Below are positions 11,212 to 22,945 of a stretch of DNA of 64,000 nt, in pieces (position 1 is the first letter of the stretch; the number at the start of each line of letters is the position of its first letter). Source of the stretch: Sipunculus nudus (taxonomy: Eukaryota > Annelida > Sipuncula > Golfingiida > Sipunculidae); the NCBI GenBank assembly GCA_026874595.1, contig CM049314.1:25309729-25373728 (forward strand), given 5' to 3'. Below the pieces are notes generated by a model. The model made no database searches. It was not told where the DNA came from and worked only from the letters and a program-made list of their open reading frames with translations. The position numbers and the translations under genes were made by a program.

Positions 11212-14200
11212 CTATATTGCCTATATTCAGGAATGTTATTAGTCAATGTTTATGGTCCAAACAGTGAGACAGAACAAGTGCTGTGTTACCAAAAGATATG
11301 TAAAATAATTGAAAAAGAATTTGACATAGACTTTAATACAAAAATTATCTGGGGAGGAGACCTGAATTTCTGTTTCTCCCCCATGGATGCTCAAGGTGGT
11401 AATCCAACATTCAAATATAAAAAAATTGACTTTGTAAAAACAATACTTCAAACATATGATCTGTGTGATATATGGCGACTACGTAATCCAAATATTAAAG
11501 GATTTACTTGAAGGAGATTAAACCCACTTACACAACGTAGGTTAGACTATTTTCTTATATCAGTGACTTTACAACCCTATGTCACAAACTGTGACATTAT
11601 ACCTTGTGTGGGAACAGACCATTCAGCGGTACTACTTAGACTTTGTTCTTTTGAAATGCCAAAAAATGGGCCTTCTTACTGGAAATTTATTAATTCATTA
11701 GCTGAAGACACCTTATTTATAACCAAATTAAAAGAGTATATACAATTAGTGAAACATGAAGCTTTTCATACAAATATGAATGCTAGAACCAAGTGGGACT
11801 ATTTAAAATATCATATAAGAAAATTTGCAATAGCATACTCAAAAGAAAAAAGCAAAGCTAACAGAATAAAGAGGATGAACTTAGAAAAAGAAGTTGAGCA
11901 GTTAGAAAGTAATATTGGAGAGTGCAATGATGATAGTATTATTGAAAAATACAAATATTTAAAGCAGAAACTTAAAGAATGTTATGATCTGATAACTGAG
12001 GGCATAATTGTTAGATCCAGAGCTCAGTGGTATGAGCAGGGTGAGCGCAGCACAAAATATTTCTTAAATCTTGAAAAGAGAAATTATGAAATGACAGTTA
12101 TTAAAAAATTAATAGTAGGGTCTGAAGAAACAATTTATCACAACAAAATAATGTCACATATTCATGAATATTTTATGCAACGGTTTTCAAGAGCTTCAGA
12201 TGTCACCTCTGAGGAATGTGATAAGTTCTTAGAAGGTATTTATGGGTTACCAGAACTAACTGAGGATGAGTCTTTGAAGTGTGAAGGTAACATCACTGTC
12301 ACAGAGGTACTTGAATCCTTAAAAAGTATGCAAAATAATAAAACACCAGGGAATGATGGAATAACAAAAGAATTATACTTGAGTATATTTAATGAAGTAG
12401 GTTTTGAAATGACTGCTTGTTTAAATGAAGGGTATAAGTCAGGAGAATTATCAGAGAGCCAAAAACAAATAGTTATTAAGCTTTTAGAAAAACCGGGTAG
12501 GGACTAAAGATATATAGAATCCTGGAGACCAATTAGCTTAATAAATGTTGACTGTAAGGTGTTAAGTAAAATTTTAGTTTCGAGATTGAGAAAGGTTTTG
12601 CAAAAATTGGTCCACTCAGATCAGAATGCTTTTGTTCCAGGCCGCTATATCGGAAATTCAGTTCGCTTAATCAGTGATATGATGGAATATTGTGATACAG
12701 AACAGCAAGAAGCAATTCTTTTTGGAGCTGACTTTGAAGCTGCTTTTGACTCAGTAGTTCAGATTTTCATGTTAAGTGTTCTAAAAAAAACTAGGCTTTG
12801 GCCCAGTGTATATTAACTGGATAAAAACTTTGCATAATAACATGAAAAGCTGGTTATTAACAATGGTTTTACAACACCATACTTTTTGTTGTCTAGGGGT
12901 ACTAAACAAGGGGACCCAATATCCCCGTATTTGTTTATATTAGTTTTAGAAGTGTTAACACATCAAGTTCGTATAAATAAAAATATCCAAGGAGTCAATG
13001 TTGGTGCATATGAACTAAAAATGACATGTTTCGCAGATGACATAACTTTTTTTCATCAGGAACACAGCTTCTTTTGAACATTTAATTAGCACCATAAATT
13101 TTTTTCACAATTTTCTTCCCTGCATGTCAATTATAATAAATCTGAGGCAGCCTGGATAGGTACAAGTAAGTATAGTACACTAGAACCAGTTTCATGTAAA
13201 TGGGTTAACTTGACAAAAGGAGCAATTAAAACTCTTGGCATCTGGCACTCATATGATAAAGATATCAGTAGGAAACTTAATTTTGATAATGTGAGAGAAC
13301 AATTGAAAAAAATCTTTACTGTGTGGTCTAGCAGAAATTTAACATTATTTGGAAGGGCAGAAATTTGTAGAACATTAGCTTTATCCAAAGTAATATATGT
13401 ATGCAATATGCATGTACCACCTCAGTCATTCATAGATATTGTAATTTCAATGATGAAACATTTTGTATGGAGAGGAAAAAAACCCAAGGTCAGATATAGT
13501 ACACTGATAGGACCATACCATAAAGGAGGTATAAACTTTGTAGACTTGGACAGCAGATTGAAAACTCAAAGAATAATTTGGATTAAAAGGTTGATTCTGT
13601 GTAATAGTGCTTATGCATGGAAAGCAGTACCAATGTTTTATCTTGAGAAAATAGGTGGAGTTGCCAATGTGTCTTCAAACTTTGAATACCATAGAACACC
13701 ATCTAAGATACCAGGCTTTTATAAACAATGTTTGGAAGATTGGTCACAATTAGTTTCGAAAGATCCAACCATAAAAAAATGAGGTAAAACTGCAACCTCT
13801 GTGGAACAATAGGTTGATTAAAGTGGATAAAAAGTCAGTGTATTGCAAACATTTGGACTCGTGTGGAATAAGGTTTGTAAAAGACTTTGTATCAAATGAA
13901 GGGAAAATGCTAAAATGGTATGACTTGATTAAAAAATATCCAGACATTAGAACAGGAGTCTATCTCAAATGGAGATCTCTGTATTAGCTGCAATACCATG
14001 TAACTGGCTAAAATTATTGCAAGACGAGGATATCAAATCAAATGAAGGTATATCAGAAGAGCATATTATAATTACAACTAAGGGTATTACAAATATACAA
14101 TCTTTATCTTCCAAATATGTTTATGATCTGTTGGTGGGAAAAAAATTTACTGCACCCTCATCATTGGCCAAGTTAAGACATACAATACAGGATGATAATA

Positions 14201-14781
14201 TCAACTGGGAGAGCTACTTTGGAGCCATCCAAAAAATCTCATTGGATATGTACTCAAGGGAATTCTTATTTAAAATACTCCATAACTATCTACCAACCAA
14301 TAGTTTACTTTACAAATGGAAGTTAGTTGATAGTTACCGATGTTCTTATTGCTTCATAGAATTAGAGACCAAGGAACACATTTTTTATGAATGTTTTGTA
14401 ATAAAAAATCTATATTTTAGAATTGTGGATTGGATGAAATCAATTGGAGTGATAATGCCACCATTAACCTTGAACAAAGTAATGTATGGAATGTTTCCAA
14501 TTAAGAATAACCTTCTAATAAATCAGGTGCTCCTTACATTTAAAATGTGTGTATATCAAAGTAGAAAGGAAAATAATCAAAACACAAGCAATTTAATGCC
14601 AGATTGTTTTAGGAAAAAAAAATGGGGAAAAGTAAGAAAGTATTTTTAACATAGATGGAATAATATCCAGGCAATGTGATTTGTATATATTTGTTTATAT
14701 TGTATTTGATGTGATTTGTACAATTATGTGTGACGTGTATTGTATGATTTTTCAGCAATAAAAAAAAGCTATCAGAGATAT
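11212..14781 (+). mobile_element. L1/Tx1-clade LINE, 5'-truncated, inserted antisense in GPCR pseudogene 1
   Basis: GPCR homology stops at 11211 and resumes at about 14782, which defines the insertion. The 5' end is inside the endonuclease domain (SGMLLVNVYGPN), so most of the 5' UTR, any ORF1 and the start of ORF2 are absent, the usual outcome of incomplete target-primed reverse transcription. The 3' end has a short UTR, 'caataaaaaaaa' at about 14755-14767, and no long poly-A. A clear target-site duplication was not found; at most 'TAC' is shared by both junctions. Confidence 0.88.
11221..14649 (+). pseudogene. L1/Tx1-type LINE ORF2 (endonuclease-RT), broken
   Basis: Domains in order: C-terminal part of the APE-like endonuclease (GGDLNFCFSPMD; CVGTDHSAV at about 11605), a long linker containing RSRAQWYEQGERSTKYF, RT fingers (SWRPISLINVDCKVLSK), RT motif A region (FGADFEAAFDSV), GTKQGDPISPYLF, the catalytic FADD box (about 13031), the thumb region, and a C-terminal Cys/His segment (CSYC..ETKEHIFYEC). 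These are the landmarks of L1/Tx1-clade ORF2. Damage: an in-frame stop replacing Trp at 11509, a stop at 12505, frameshifts near 12787, 12870 and 13073, a stop and frameshift near 13780-13970. It cannot encode an active enzyme. Confidence 0.9.
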
Positions 14782-14923
14782 ATACAAAAAAAGTCATGTT
14801 TCTCAGATGTCTGCATTTAAACAGAACAATGAGCACCAATCCATTTCCAATGGCCGCAATTGGACAAAGAACACCATTGATTACGGCAATGACGTCATAT
14901 CCGGTGCTTTTAGTGGTAGCCAT

Positions 14924-16098
14924 TTAGACCTCTGGCTTCTAGTAAGTTTGCTTACATCACAAACCAAATGATCAGCCATGCAAGGGGTGTATTGTCTCTT
15001 CAGATAATGGCGGCGGCCACTCTGTTTGAATTTCCGCTTATAGGAAAGCAAAATGATATTTCAGGTTACATCCCACGCTGACGGTAGAGGTTGCTTTCGC
15101 TTATATAGGATGAAGTAGACTCTTCTGTGTCAAATAAACGCTTCCATCATTATACATTTACTGCAGTTTGAAATTCAGTCTGTAAAAACGCTGCTTTCAG
15201 CTGATTTAATGGCACCCTGCAAACATGACACCCGGAATGGTATTAATGCCGATAACGCCTACTGTATGTACTCTCATCTACATGAAATATTATTTACGGA
15301 TACGAAAGAAAAAGCGTGTCCCACTCGTGTAGGTGGATCAGTCCGTTTCTATGGTAACATAAGCTGGAGTAAAGAGAGGCAGGTATTTGTTTTACTTAAA
15401 ATATGCCCGCCTGTCTGATGGAATTATTTTGAGGAACTGAAAGCATTTTGTTGAGTAACCACATTTGTAGTTTGTTTCCCTCTATACCAGATCCTGCTGG
15501 AAGTGCTGTTCATATATGACTAACTGATTTCAATGACGTAATTATGTAATTACGTAATTATGTTCGTCCCGCTCCTTCTCAGGCAGCTCATCATTCGAAG
15601 TGTAAACAAAATAAATAAATAAATAAAAATCAGCGCGAGGGATTATTTAGAAAACCTCCATGTATAGAGCCTCTTTCATATGCAAGAAAAATGCCCTAAT
15701 CTATATGTCAAGATCATTACTTGATTAAACGAATATGACCGCCGCATGTAATATATTTACACACACACACACACACAAATAAACGTATAAGTATTAGACA
15801 TAGGGTATTCGTATTCGAATGTATTCGAATAATTATACAATTAGAGTATTTGTATTCGTATTCAAATACTTTTATAAAATGTATAATGTATTCGTATTCG
15901 CATTCGAATATATAGAATTGTTTTCGTATACAGAGAATACATAGTGAATACTTCATTTCACAAATTGATCATCCAATTTTAATTTGATTTGGATACAGTA
16001 TTAACATGTATAACAATATGAAATATTTTCTTTCATTACTTATCAGAGAAACATTTATTAACAATTCATAACTATGCATTTAGGTAATCTTTACGTCT

Positions 16099-16146
<48 letters not shown>

Positions 16147-18256
16147 TACGGCAAGCATGTAGTTGCAGCCATGTAATCAGGCAAACAATCCAGTCAAATT
16201 ATTTGAAGCACCCAATTGTTCTATATAGCTGGCCAATCCATTGTTCTATATTAGAAACACCTTGCACCGTTGCAGGCCTAACAACCAGGATTTGGGCCGA
16301 GTAAATTAAAAAATTAATCATTACAATTACATTTACTTCCTTTAAACAGTTACAATTAAAATTTGCCTAATTTTCACAAAGTAATGATTAAATCAAATTA
16401 CATTTGAAAAGTAATTAATTACTCATTAATAACTTTATACTTGATTTACAGAGGCATTGTTCGTCAAAACCATTTTTAAAACTTGAAGGGCAGTTTATTA
16501 AATAATAAAGGATAAATCAGAAAATATATTCTCATGTTCTCTGGAGTTGTGTATGAAATGGATGATAGCTGTACTACGGAACCTCAACCATTGCTAATAT
16601 CGCTTACCCTATCAGAAGCTGAATGATAGGTTAAATTAGTTTTTTGGCAGATGGTACAGTTGCTGAAAGCAGATATGTACCATGATTTGCTTCGCTATGT
16701 ATGATAGGAACAGTATATTTTGACCAGATACGCAAGACTGTGCCTAGAGACACAGGGAACAGTGGAGACTTCAGATGCTGCATTGACCAGCTAAGCCCTG
16801 CTATCTTGATATCTATCTCTGTATCATGGGCAATGTGCTGGAGGTCATTCTGATATCAGCTTTTTTTTTGTTCCTGTGGCTCTCGAACCACGAGCATCAG
16901 AGACTCTGACCAATCGTATGAAATCTTGTAAAACTATCCAGTTTTTGGGCTAAGTGTTTTTGTTGATACGGCGTTTGAATACATGTGACTAATGTATATT
17001 ATTAAAGTTTGCCATGTTGGATTTGATCAGCCGGTATAATTTAGGTCCCATGCCTTTCTATAGCTTGGTCACAATCCGTGGTTTTCTTGCAGGGCGGTCA
17101 GGTAGAGAGAGGTAACTACAGAGAGCAAGTCTGATTTATAGGACATCGTGGAACCACTCAAGTTTGTTATGAGACTTCAGTGCTTGTTTGCGAGCGGGTA
17201 CCCACTGCAGAAATGCGCTGTCAAAGGAAAACTGTCGTCTCCTTATATGTGGACACTAATAAAACTCTTAAAATATATCACCGTTTGTCCGCAACAAACA
17301 CAGTCAAAGAATGAACTGGAAATCTGTATTCTAAGGTATGCATGCCCCCGCCATTTTGGGGTCCTTATTGTGGGATGCTGCCAAAACTGTGTTTGCGCTG
17401 ACTTATTTGGCCCATATTCCCAGGTTCATTCGTGCATAATGACTTGTTCTGAATATTCCTTGACGACGTTCCAGAAACCGGACCATGTAACGCGGTGGTA
17501 TCAGAGGAAATACCATCGGAAAACCTCACAAATCGCGCTACGCAATTAATATATACATCCATATATATATGGTGTTATGTATTAAAATCTTATTGAAGCC
17601 AAGAGATTGGCCGGAGAATTTTTCGGAGAAGTTGATATGATAAGTGAAATTATTTTTATGTGAAAATATATAATGTTGAACATCGCTATTTAAAGTTGCC
17701 CTCCGGGTCCGTCAATTCGCCAGTTAAGGAACCTATCCTGCATTCCCATTATCACACACAAAGACTGACCACTCACATGGTCGGGCAATCCCACTGCGCA
17801 AATTTCGTGGAAGCATTATAGTTTGTGGTACATTTGATGGCTGTATATTTTTTTTAAATATCAGGCACTTCAAATGACCATTCCTGTGTGAAAGCTGAGC
17901 CAATGTTTTCCATTCAGACATTCACTGCATTCAATACCGTTCGGATAGTTATAATAATTATGTAACTATATACGCTAGAAAACATTGCAATCCAGTTACA
18001 AAGCTGACGCGATCCCAGCAGACGATCTGGTTGATCCGATCGGATATTGTTTGCCCCTGAGTGTCTAGTAATGGAGTATGGTTTACCATTTGCTCAGTTG
18101 TAGCAAAACAAAATATAGAGTATACCTAATATATATTTCAACATTACCTAGGATATCGCCAAGAATGCATTTTAAAAATTTCAAAGCATTTAATGCTAAC
18201 AAATATTACTTAACATGTGTGCTCCATATGATAATGACAGCGTAATAACAAAAAGT
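14924..18256. other. Intergenic, no gene recognised
   Basis: Upstream flank of GPCR pseudogene 1 followed by anonymous AT-rich DNA. Notable items: a self-complementary stretch of alternating 'taattacgtaattatg' at 15538-15562, a GTATTC/GAATAC-rich degenerate hexamer region at 15785-15925, (AT)n at 16101-16139, and a dispersed repeat at 17333-17475 (listed separately). Open frames at 15209-15418 and 17148-17549 (+) show no family resemblance; the latter overlaps the dispersed repeat. Confidence 0.5.
17333..17475 (+). repeat. Dispersed repeat, copy 1
   Basis: Aligns by eye with 25786-25918: both run 'aaggtatgcangnc', 'ccatnttggggtc', 'tattgt', 'gtgtttgcg', 'cacttattnggccc..attcccaggttc.ttcgtgc', 'gaatatncc' and 'ttgangacgt'. 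The family is not identified. Confidence 0.7.
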
Positions 18257-18273
18257 AATATTCCACAAATCAA

Positions 18274-18678
18274 CCGGCTTCTGTGGCTCAGGGGTAGGGC
18301 GCAGGACTCAAAGCAGGGAGATCGTGAGTTCGAATCTCAGCCGAGGCGGTGAGATTTTTTACGGTCGGCCCCCATCTAGGGTGAGCGCTCTGAAGGCTTG
18401 ATGGGAAGGCCGTGCCCAACGGCCGTGTTTCACTCACAAACGAGTGCGCCTTTCGGGGGCTCCGCGGTGGTATGACCCAGCAATGTGGACGGTTACACAT
18501 CCAGGGCCCGCAGGTGCAGTAGTCACCGGGCCTGGTTAACGCCAGGATATAAAATGAGAGGAAGCGTGTGATACTGCCCTGTCACGTAGTTCGAAACCGG
18601 AATGGAATTCTGCAGATGTACATATATGTAGTTAAGTAAGCATTAAAAAAATGGAGACGGTTACCTCCAACATAAAAA
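18274..18678 (+). mobile_element. tRNA-derived SINE with target-site duplication
   Basis: The 5' 75 nt are tRNA-like, with a good A box (TGGCTCAGGGG, about 18285) and a perfect B box (GTTCGAATC, about 18330), the internal RNA polymerase III promoter. A GC-rich unrelated body of about 250 bp follows, then a 3' tail (TCTGCAGATGTACATA...GGTTACCTCCAAC) and an A-rich end. A near-identical direct repeat flanks the element: AATATTCCACAAATCAA at 18257-18273 and AATATTCCACAATCAA at 18679-18694. It is therefore a retroposed copy and not a tRNA gene. The tail recurs at 1158-1232. Confidence 0.92.
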
Positions 18679-18871
18679 AATATTCCACAATCAAAGATAA
18701 TCACATTTGAAGACTGTTGCTGAAAGTACTAAAAACTCTAATTTGCGTAGCCACATAATTGTTCCGTTGGATATATAGATCGTAACGACTCACTTACTGC
18801 TAAGAAACCTGAAGTTAACATTCTATATTTCCAGTTGTTCTGGGCCAATGATAAAAAAAAGTTAAACGTAA

Positions 18872-19925
18872 TTATCTATGTATCCTTTTAACGGGATCCG
18901 CAACAGAAGGCGGCTGAATCATGATTTGTGTATTGTTCAGGGAAGCGGCGAAAGGTGGCGCTATTTTTGCATTCATATTAATATCCTCATTATTGACCGC
19001 CCGAGATATGACGTGTATTTTATGTGGCCTATTTCTGTAAAATATGCTTTGGTAAGCATCTCTGATTGGTTTATATTTTTTTGTGTACAGAATTGGATTG
19101 AACATAGCGGTTCCGATAGAAAGTGTCGCTGTTACTTTGGTTACAATGTCAACCCACGCTGTCTCTGCACTATCTGGTATATCTTCCTTGACGAAGGTAA
19201 TTATAATAACTGGAATTGTAAACGCATAATACAGTCCGAGCATTGACATATATAAAACCGTGGTCTGTTTTTTCTTTGCCAGAGACGGGGTACACTGTTA
19301 ACTGGGCGTTTAATGCTTTGCGATGTTTTCGGGCTATAAGCCAGATTTTGATATGGAAGTACAATGCCAATAATGTATTCAAAATCACAGGGACACCAAT
19401 ACTGACGTTGTACTCTTTCTTCGTTACGATTGGAATAGTGCAGAACATACCAGTTTTCCACTCTTGCTAAAAAAATGTACTGATAAAAAGTATAAACATT
19501 ATAATCCAAATGGTAACCATGATAACCCGAATTATTAATCGGGCTTGGCTTGTCTGATAGAAATATGGATAAAGAACAGCCAGGTAGCGCTCGAAGCTAA
19601 CAACGTTCACTGTAAATGTGGATACACTACTGGCAAATACAATATTTCCCAGCGCGAAAAGGCAGTTTTATTTCCCCGATGACAAATTCCACGGACCTTC
19701 CATGATTATAGTGTATGAAGGTAAAGCAATAGCTGCCGTAATAAAGTCAGCTGCCGCCATTCTACTGATAACAAATATGGTATTGTTACTTTTGTCTCGT
19801 CGTCTGAAAAGTATGAAAAGTACAAAACTATTAGCAATGGTAGCAACTGGGCAGCATATACCGTTGATAATGGCCTAGACAAAATATCCAATATTTCTTC
19901 CGCTGTCATAATCATAAGGCATCAT
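18872..19925 (-). pseudogene. Class A GPCR pseudogene 2
   Basis: Full-length homologue of the intact gene at 22946-23995, read from an ATG at 19925 (or 19922) to a stop at 18872. It retains IGYF at the N-terminus, TM1 (NSFVLFILF), TM2 (MAAADFITAAIALPSY), FERYLAVLYP at TM3, TM5 and FNPILY (NPxxY) in TM7. Disabling lesions: an in-frame TAG just before TM1, a TAA replacing the Tyr before the conserved TM3 Cys, a TAG at the end of TM4, and a 1-nt indel between TM5 and TM6 around 19250. The rest is well preserved, so loss was relatively recent. Single exon, same strand as its paralogues. The open frames on the plus strand across it are antisense shadows. Confidence 0.93.
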
Positions 19926-19984
19926 TTTGTTGAGATGATTCGCGAGAAAGTTTTTTTGTTTTAGTTAATTATCGACAATCCTCA

Positions 19985-20790
19985 GGGATGGTTCTCACTG
20001 AAACTTTTTTTTCAAATATATTTCTCAAGGGACGCGTTCTTCAGGGAAACAATTTTGTTAACAGATATTTCTCATGGTACACATGATTGTCAGACATGTT
20101 TCTCAAGTGAAAGATTTACTTTAGAGATATTTCTCAAAGGACACATGTTCTTCAAAGATATTTGTCCATTCAATCACTTTTTTTCAGAAATATTTCTCAA
20201 AGAATGCATATTCGTCAGAGATGTTTCTCCAATGAAACATGTTCTTTAGAGATATATCTCAATTGGTACATATTCCTCAGAGATAATTCTGAAATAAAAA
20301 ATATTCTTTGGAGATATTTCTCAATTGATACATCTTCTTCAGAGATAATTCTCCAATAAAAAATGTTATTTAGAGATATTTCTCAAGTGACACATATTCC
20401 TCAGAGATAATTCTCCAATAAAAAGTATTCTTTAGAGATATTTCTCATTGATACATATTCGCCAGAGATAATTCTCCTATAAAAATGTACTTTAGAGATA
20501 TTTCTCAATTGATACATATCGCCAGAGATAATTCTCCAATAAATGTTCTTTAGAGATATATCTCAATTTATACATATTCATAAGAGATAATTATCCAATA
20601 ACTAATGTTCTTTAGAGATATTTCTCAAGTGACACATATTCCTCAGAGATGTTTCTCCAATGAAACGGTTTCTTCAGAGATGGTTCTCAGAAACGATTCT
20701 TCAGTAATTTTTCTCCTTCGGAGATGATTCACAAATTTATGACATTTGTTCATAAGAGATACTTCTCAAGTAGAAATGGTTTCTCGGACG
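19985..20790 (+). repeat. Short-period tandem array (about 31/62 bp)
   Basis: About two dozen half-units, each with a core like GAGATATTTCTC or GAGATAATTCTC. These alternate with spacers such as 'aagtgacacatattcctca' and 'caataaaaaatgttcttta', giving a 31-bp period and a 62-bp higher-order period. It starts some 60 bp upstream of the ATG of GPCR pseudogene 2. A degenerate trace ('gagacggttctcaaattgattctgagactaatctcc', 24089-24122) lies at the same place upstream of the intact GPCR, so the motif predates the paralogue split and expanded in one copy. No coding potential. Confidence 0.88.
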
Positions 20791-21788
20791 ATGTTGATAT
20801 ATATTGAAATATTCTACATCAACGTTTAAATGACGAAAACAGTTCGCTCCTGTTAAGTAGGGTATGCTAAGTGTCTCTGCTTTTACCGACTATGCTTGTA
20901 TAAATGAAAGCAATAGCAGATACATAAAACCAAATAATGAGTTGCTGGAAAAACAAAAAAAGACTTCAAAGTAACTCGCTTGCTTTCAACCGAGGTGGCA
21001 TTACCATATAAAGTTTCGCAAATATCATTAGGAGTAAATGTTATATACGCTTCGAAAATGTAGGTAAATAAATATACATAATCCACCCGTTCCGGCCTTA
21101 AAGGCAAAGTGAAAATATTTGTACACCATTATCAAAATGGAATATGCCCATGTATTGTGAACAACAAGGTTTTGCCTCGACAAAAGCTTTCAGTGTCCTA
21201 TTACAGTTCATTGTAACTTTTATATAATGTTGACATATATCTGTACCGGAGGTGAGTCAGCCTGCTGTTTGAGCAGCCATTCCTGGGGGTCTTATCGATC
21301 CCCAAACAACAGACTGTCTCACTTCACTTCTAACTATTTATATCTGTCGCTGTAATTCATTCAGTCTGAATTATTTCTCTTCGTCTTCTTTCTACATCTG
21401 TATGTTTGTAATGCTCCTTCTGTCTTTCTGATTTTATTTTCTGTCTATACGAGTAGTTCATTCAATGCTATTGCATTTCATATGCGCTTCAGATTTCTTC
21501 TGGCAATACTTGTATTTTCTGTGCATTTTTTGGGTTTTTTTATTCCAATATATACAACCTGGCTTATGCATTTCTTCCTAGTGGTGTAACTTAACTTTTT
21601 AGATAGTCAATTAACTCAGTCATTTTATCTATGACCATTTTTCAAGAGCCATTGTTTCAAGCAATCGCAACAAATCTTAACGTCTGTAAAAATGATATTA
21701 CGTGTTTAAAAGGATGAAAAGGTAGGATTTTTTTTCTGGATCCCCTAGACAAAGTCCCCAGTATGAATTCAACTGATGGAAAATTATA

Positions 21789-21867
<79 letters not shown>

Positions 21868-22945
21868 CAAGAGCATATTCACTGACACTAAACAACAGTC
21901 TGTCGGTGTTTAGCTCAACAATTTAAATCAAATAAACTTATTATGCACGAACTATGTAGTTCCAAAATCAGACGAGAATGAGCATTTAAACATTTAACCA
22001 TGTAAAGGAAAATTTCATTAGGTCATCCTAACACTCTGGACTAGTAGGTATTTCCCACAAAACAAGCGGAACATTTCGACAACAAAAGACACATAATATT
22101 ATTGAAAGATTAAAAAAAGATTTCTTCATAATAAAAGCAACAGGGCAGATTAAATTTTATCATATATGAGGTCCGACGATAATTATACCTTAACAATCAG
22201 GCCTGGGAGTTTTCGGCAATAATAAGTAAAATTTAAGTTTTCATAACCGATGCCTTCACATTACTTTTAAGGATAAACTGCTCCTGCTTACAGAATAAAC
22301 AACTACATATTTTGATGGTGTTGAATGCTGGTATATGTAAACTCTAAAGAAGGAAACTCAAAACTACCCGCTAGTGGTGATCCATTCCTAAGTGATATTT
22401 AGGCGAATACATTGTAATTTTTGTTTACCATGTTTTTGTAAAACCCATTCGATAAGAAAATGTACAAATCTACTTAAAACGAACCTCTTCCCGTTAGACA
22501 GGTCGGACTGTCTGCACCACATCTCAACTCCCAAAGTGAAAATCACAATTTGTTACATTCAAGAAAACACCCGTTTTCATTTCGCATGCGTACGCTTACA
22601 AAAAATTATCACAATAATTATCTCAAAAACTCCCATGATTATGTTATTTTACCTTGAAACACTTCTTGGTCAACATATTTGAACGGACTGTACATTACCC
22701 TCTACACTGATGTATTTAGAAGCCCATGTCGATTTTGAGTGGCAGATTCTGACTCTATAACGTTAACCAGCTGTGTCGCACTCTTGAAAGTGCGATGCGA
22801 GACTGATTCTGCGCAGCGACTGTGCGCAGTGTGATAAGGCTGTATACGACTTGCTTATTGTGAGTAAACCACAGCTCATAATGAAACCTTTCCATCTATT
22901 TGCCCTGGTCTGTTCGTTGAAATAAAAACGTGATAATGTAGTTAA
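20791..22945. other. Intergenic between two GPCR paralogues
   Basis: No gene seen. (AT)n occupies 21785-21862. A small hairpin with CCCC/GGGG arms lies near 21287-21303. Downstream of the intact GPCR stop, 22780-22835 contains two stem-loops in tandem (CGCACT..AGTGCG and CTGCGCA..TGTGCGCAG), which could structure the 3' UTR of the GPCR transcript read in the other direction. The frame at 22392-22682 is unrecognised. Confidence 0.5.

Larger units (their letters stand above)
10677..14923 (-). pseudogene. Class A GPCR pseudogene 1, split by a LINE
   Basis: The N-terminus and TM1 (VINGVLCPIAAIGNGLVLIVLF) start at 14923 and stop after the first intracellular loop near 14785. The gene resumes at 11211 with IGGMTTADF (TM2, Asp kept) and runs through TM3 (VGFERYLAVIHP), TM4 and TM5, ending near 10677 after RRVINAQ. 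The 3.57 kb between is an L1/Tx1-type LINE in the opposite orientation. Two further lesions exist: a frameshift between TM2 and the first extracellular loop, and another in the second extracellular loop near the conserved Cys. TM6, TM7 and the C-tail are missing. It is paralogous to the intact gene at 22946-23995, which shows the missing residues. No introns are evident. Confidence 0.9.

Noticed and set aside
18274-18348. tRNA gene
   Set aside because: A and B boxes are present, but the acceptor ends do not pair cleanly, the sequence continues into a SINE body, and target duplications flank the whole unit.
19985-20790. CRISPR-like array
   Set aside because: Spacers are themselves repeated and diverged, repeat length is short and irregular, and the context is an animal genome.
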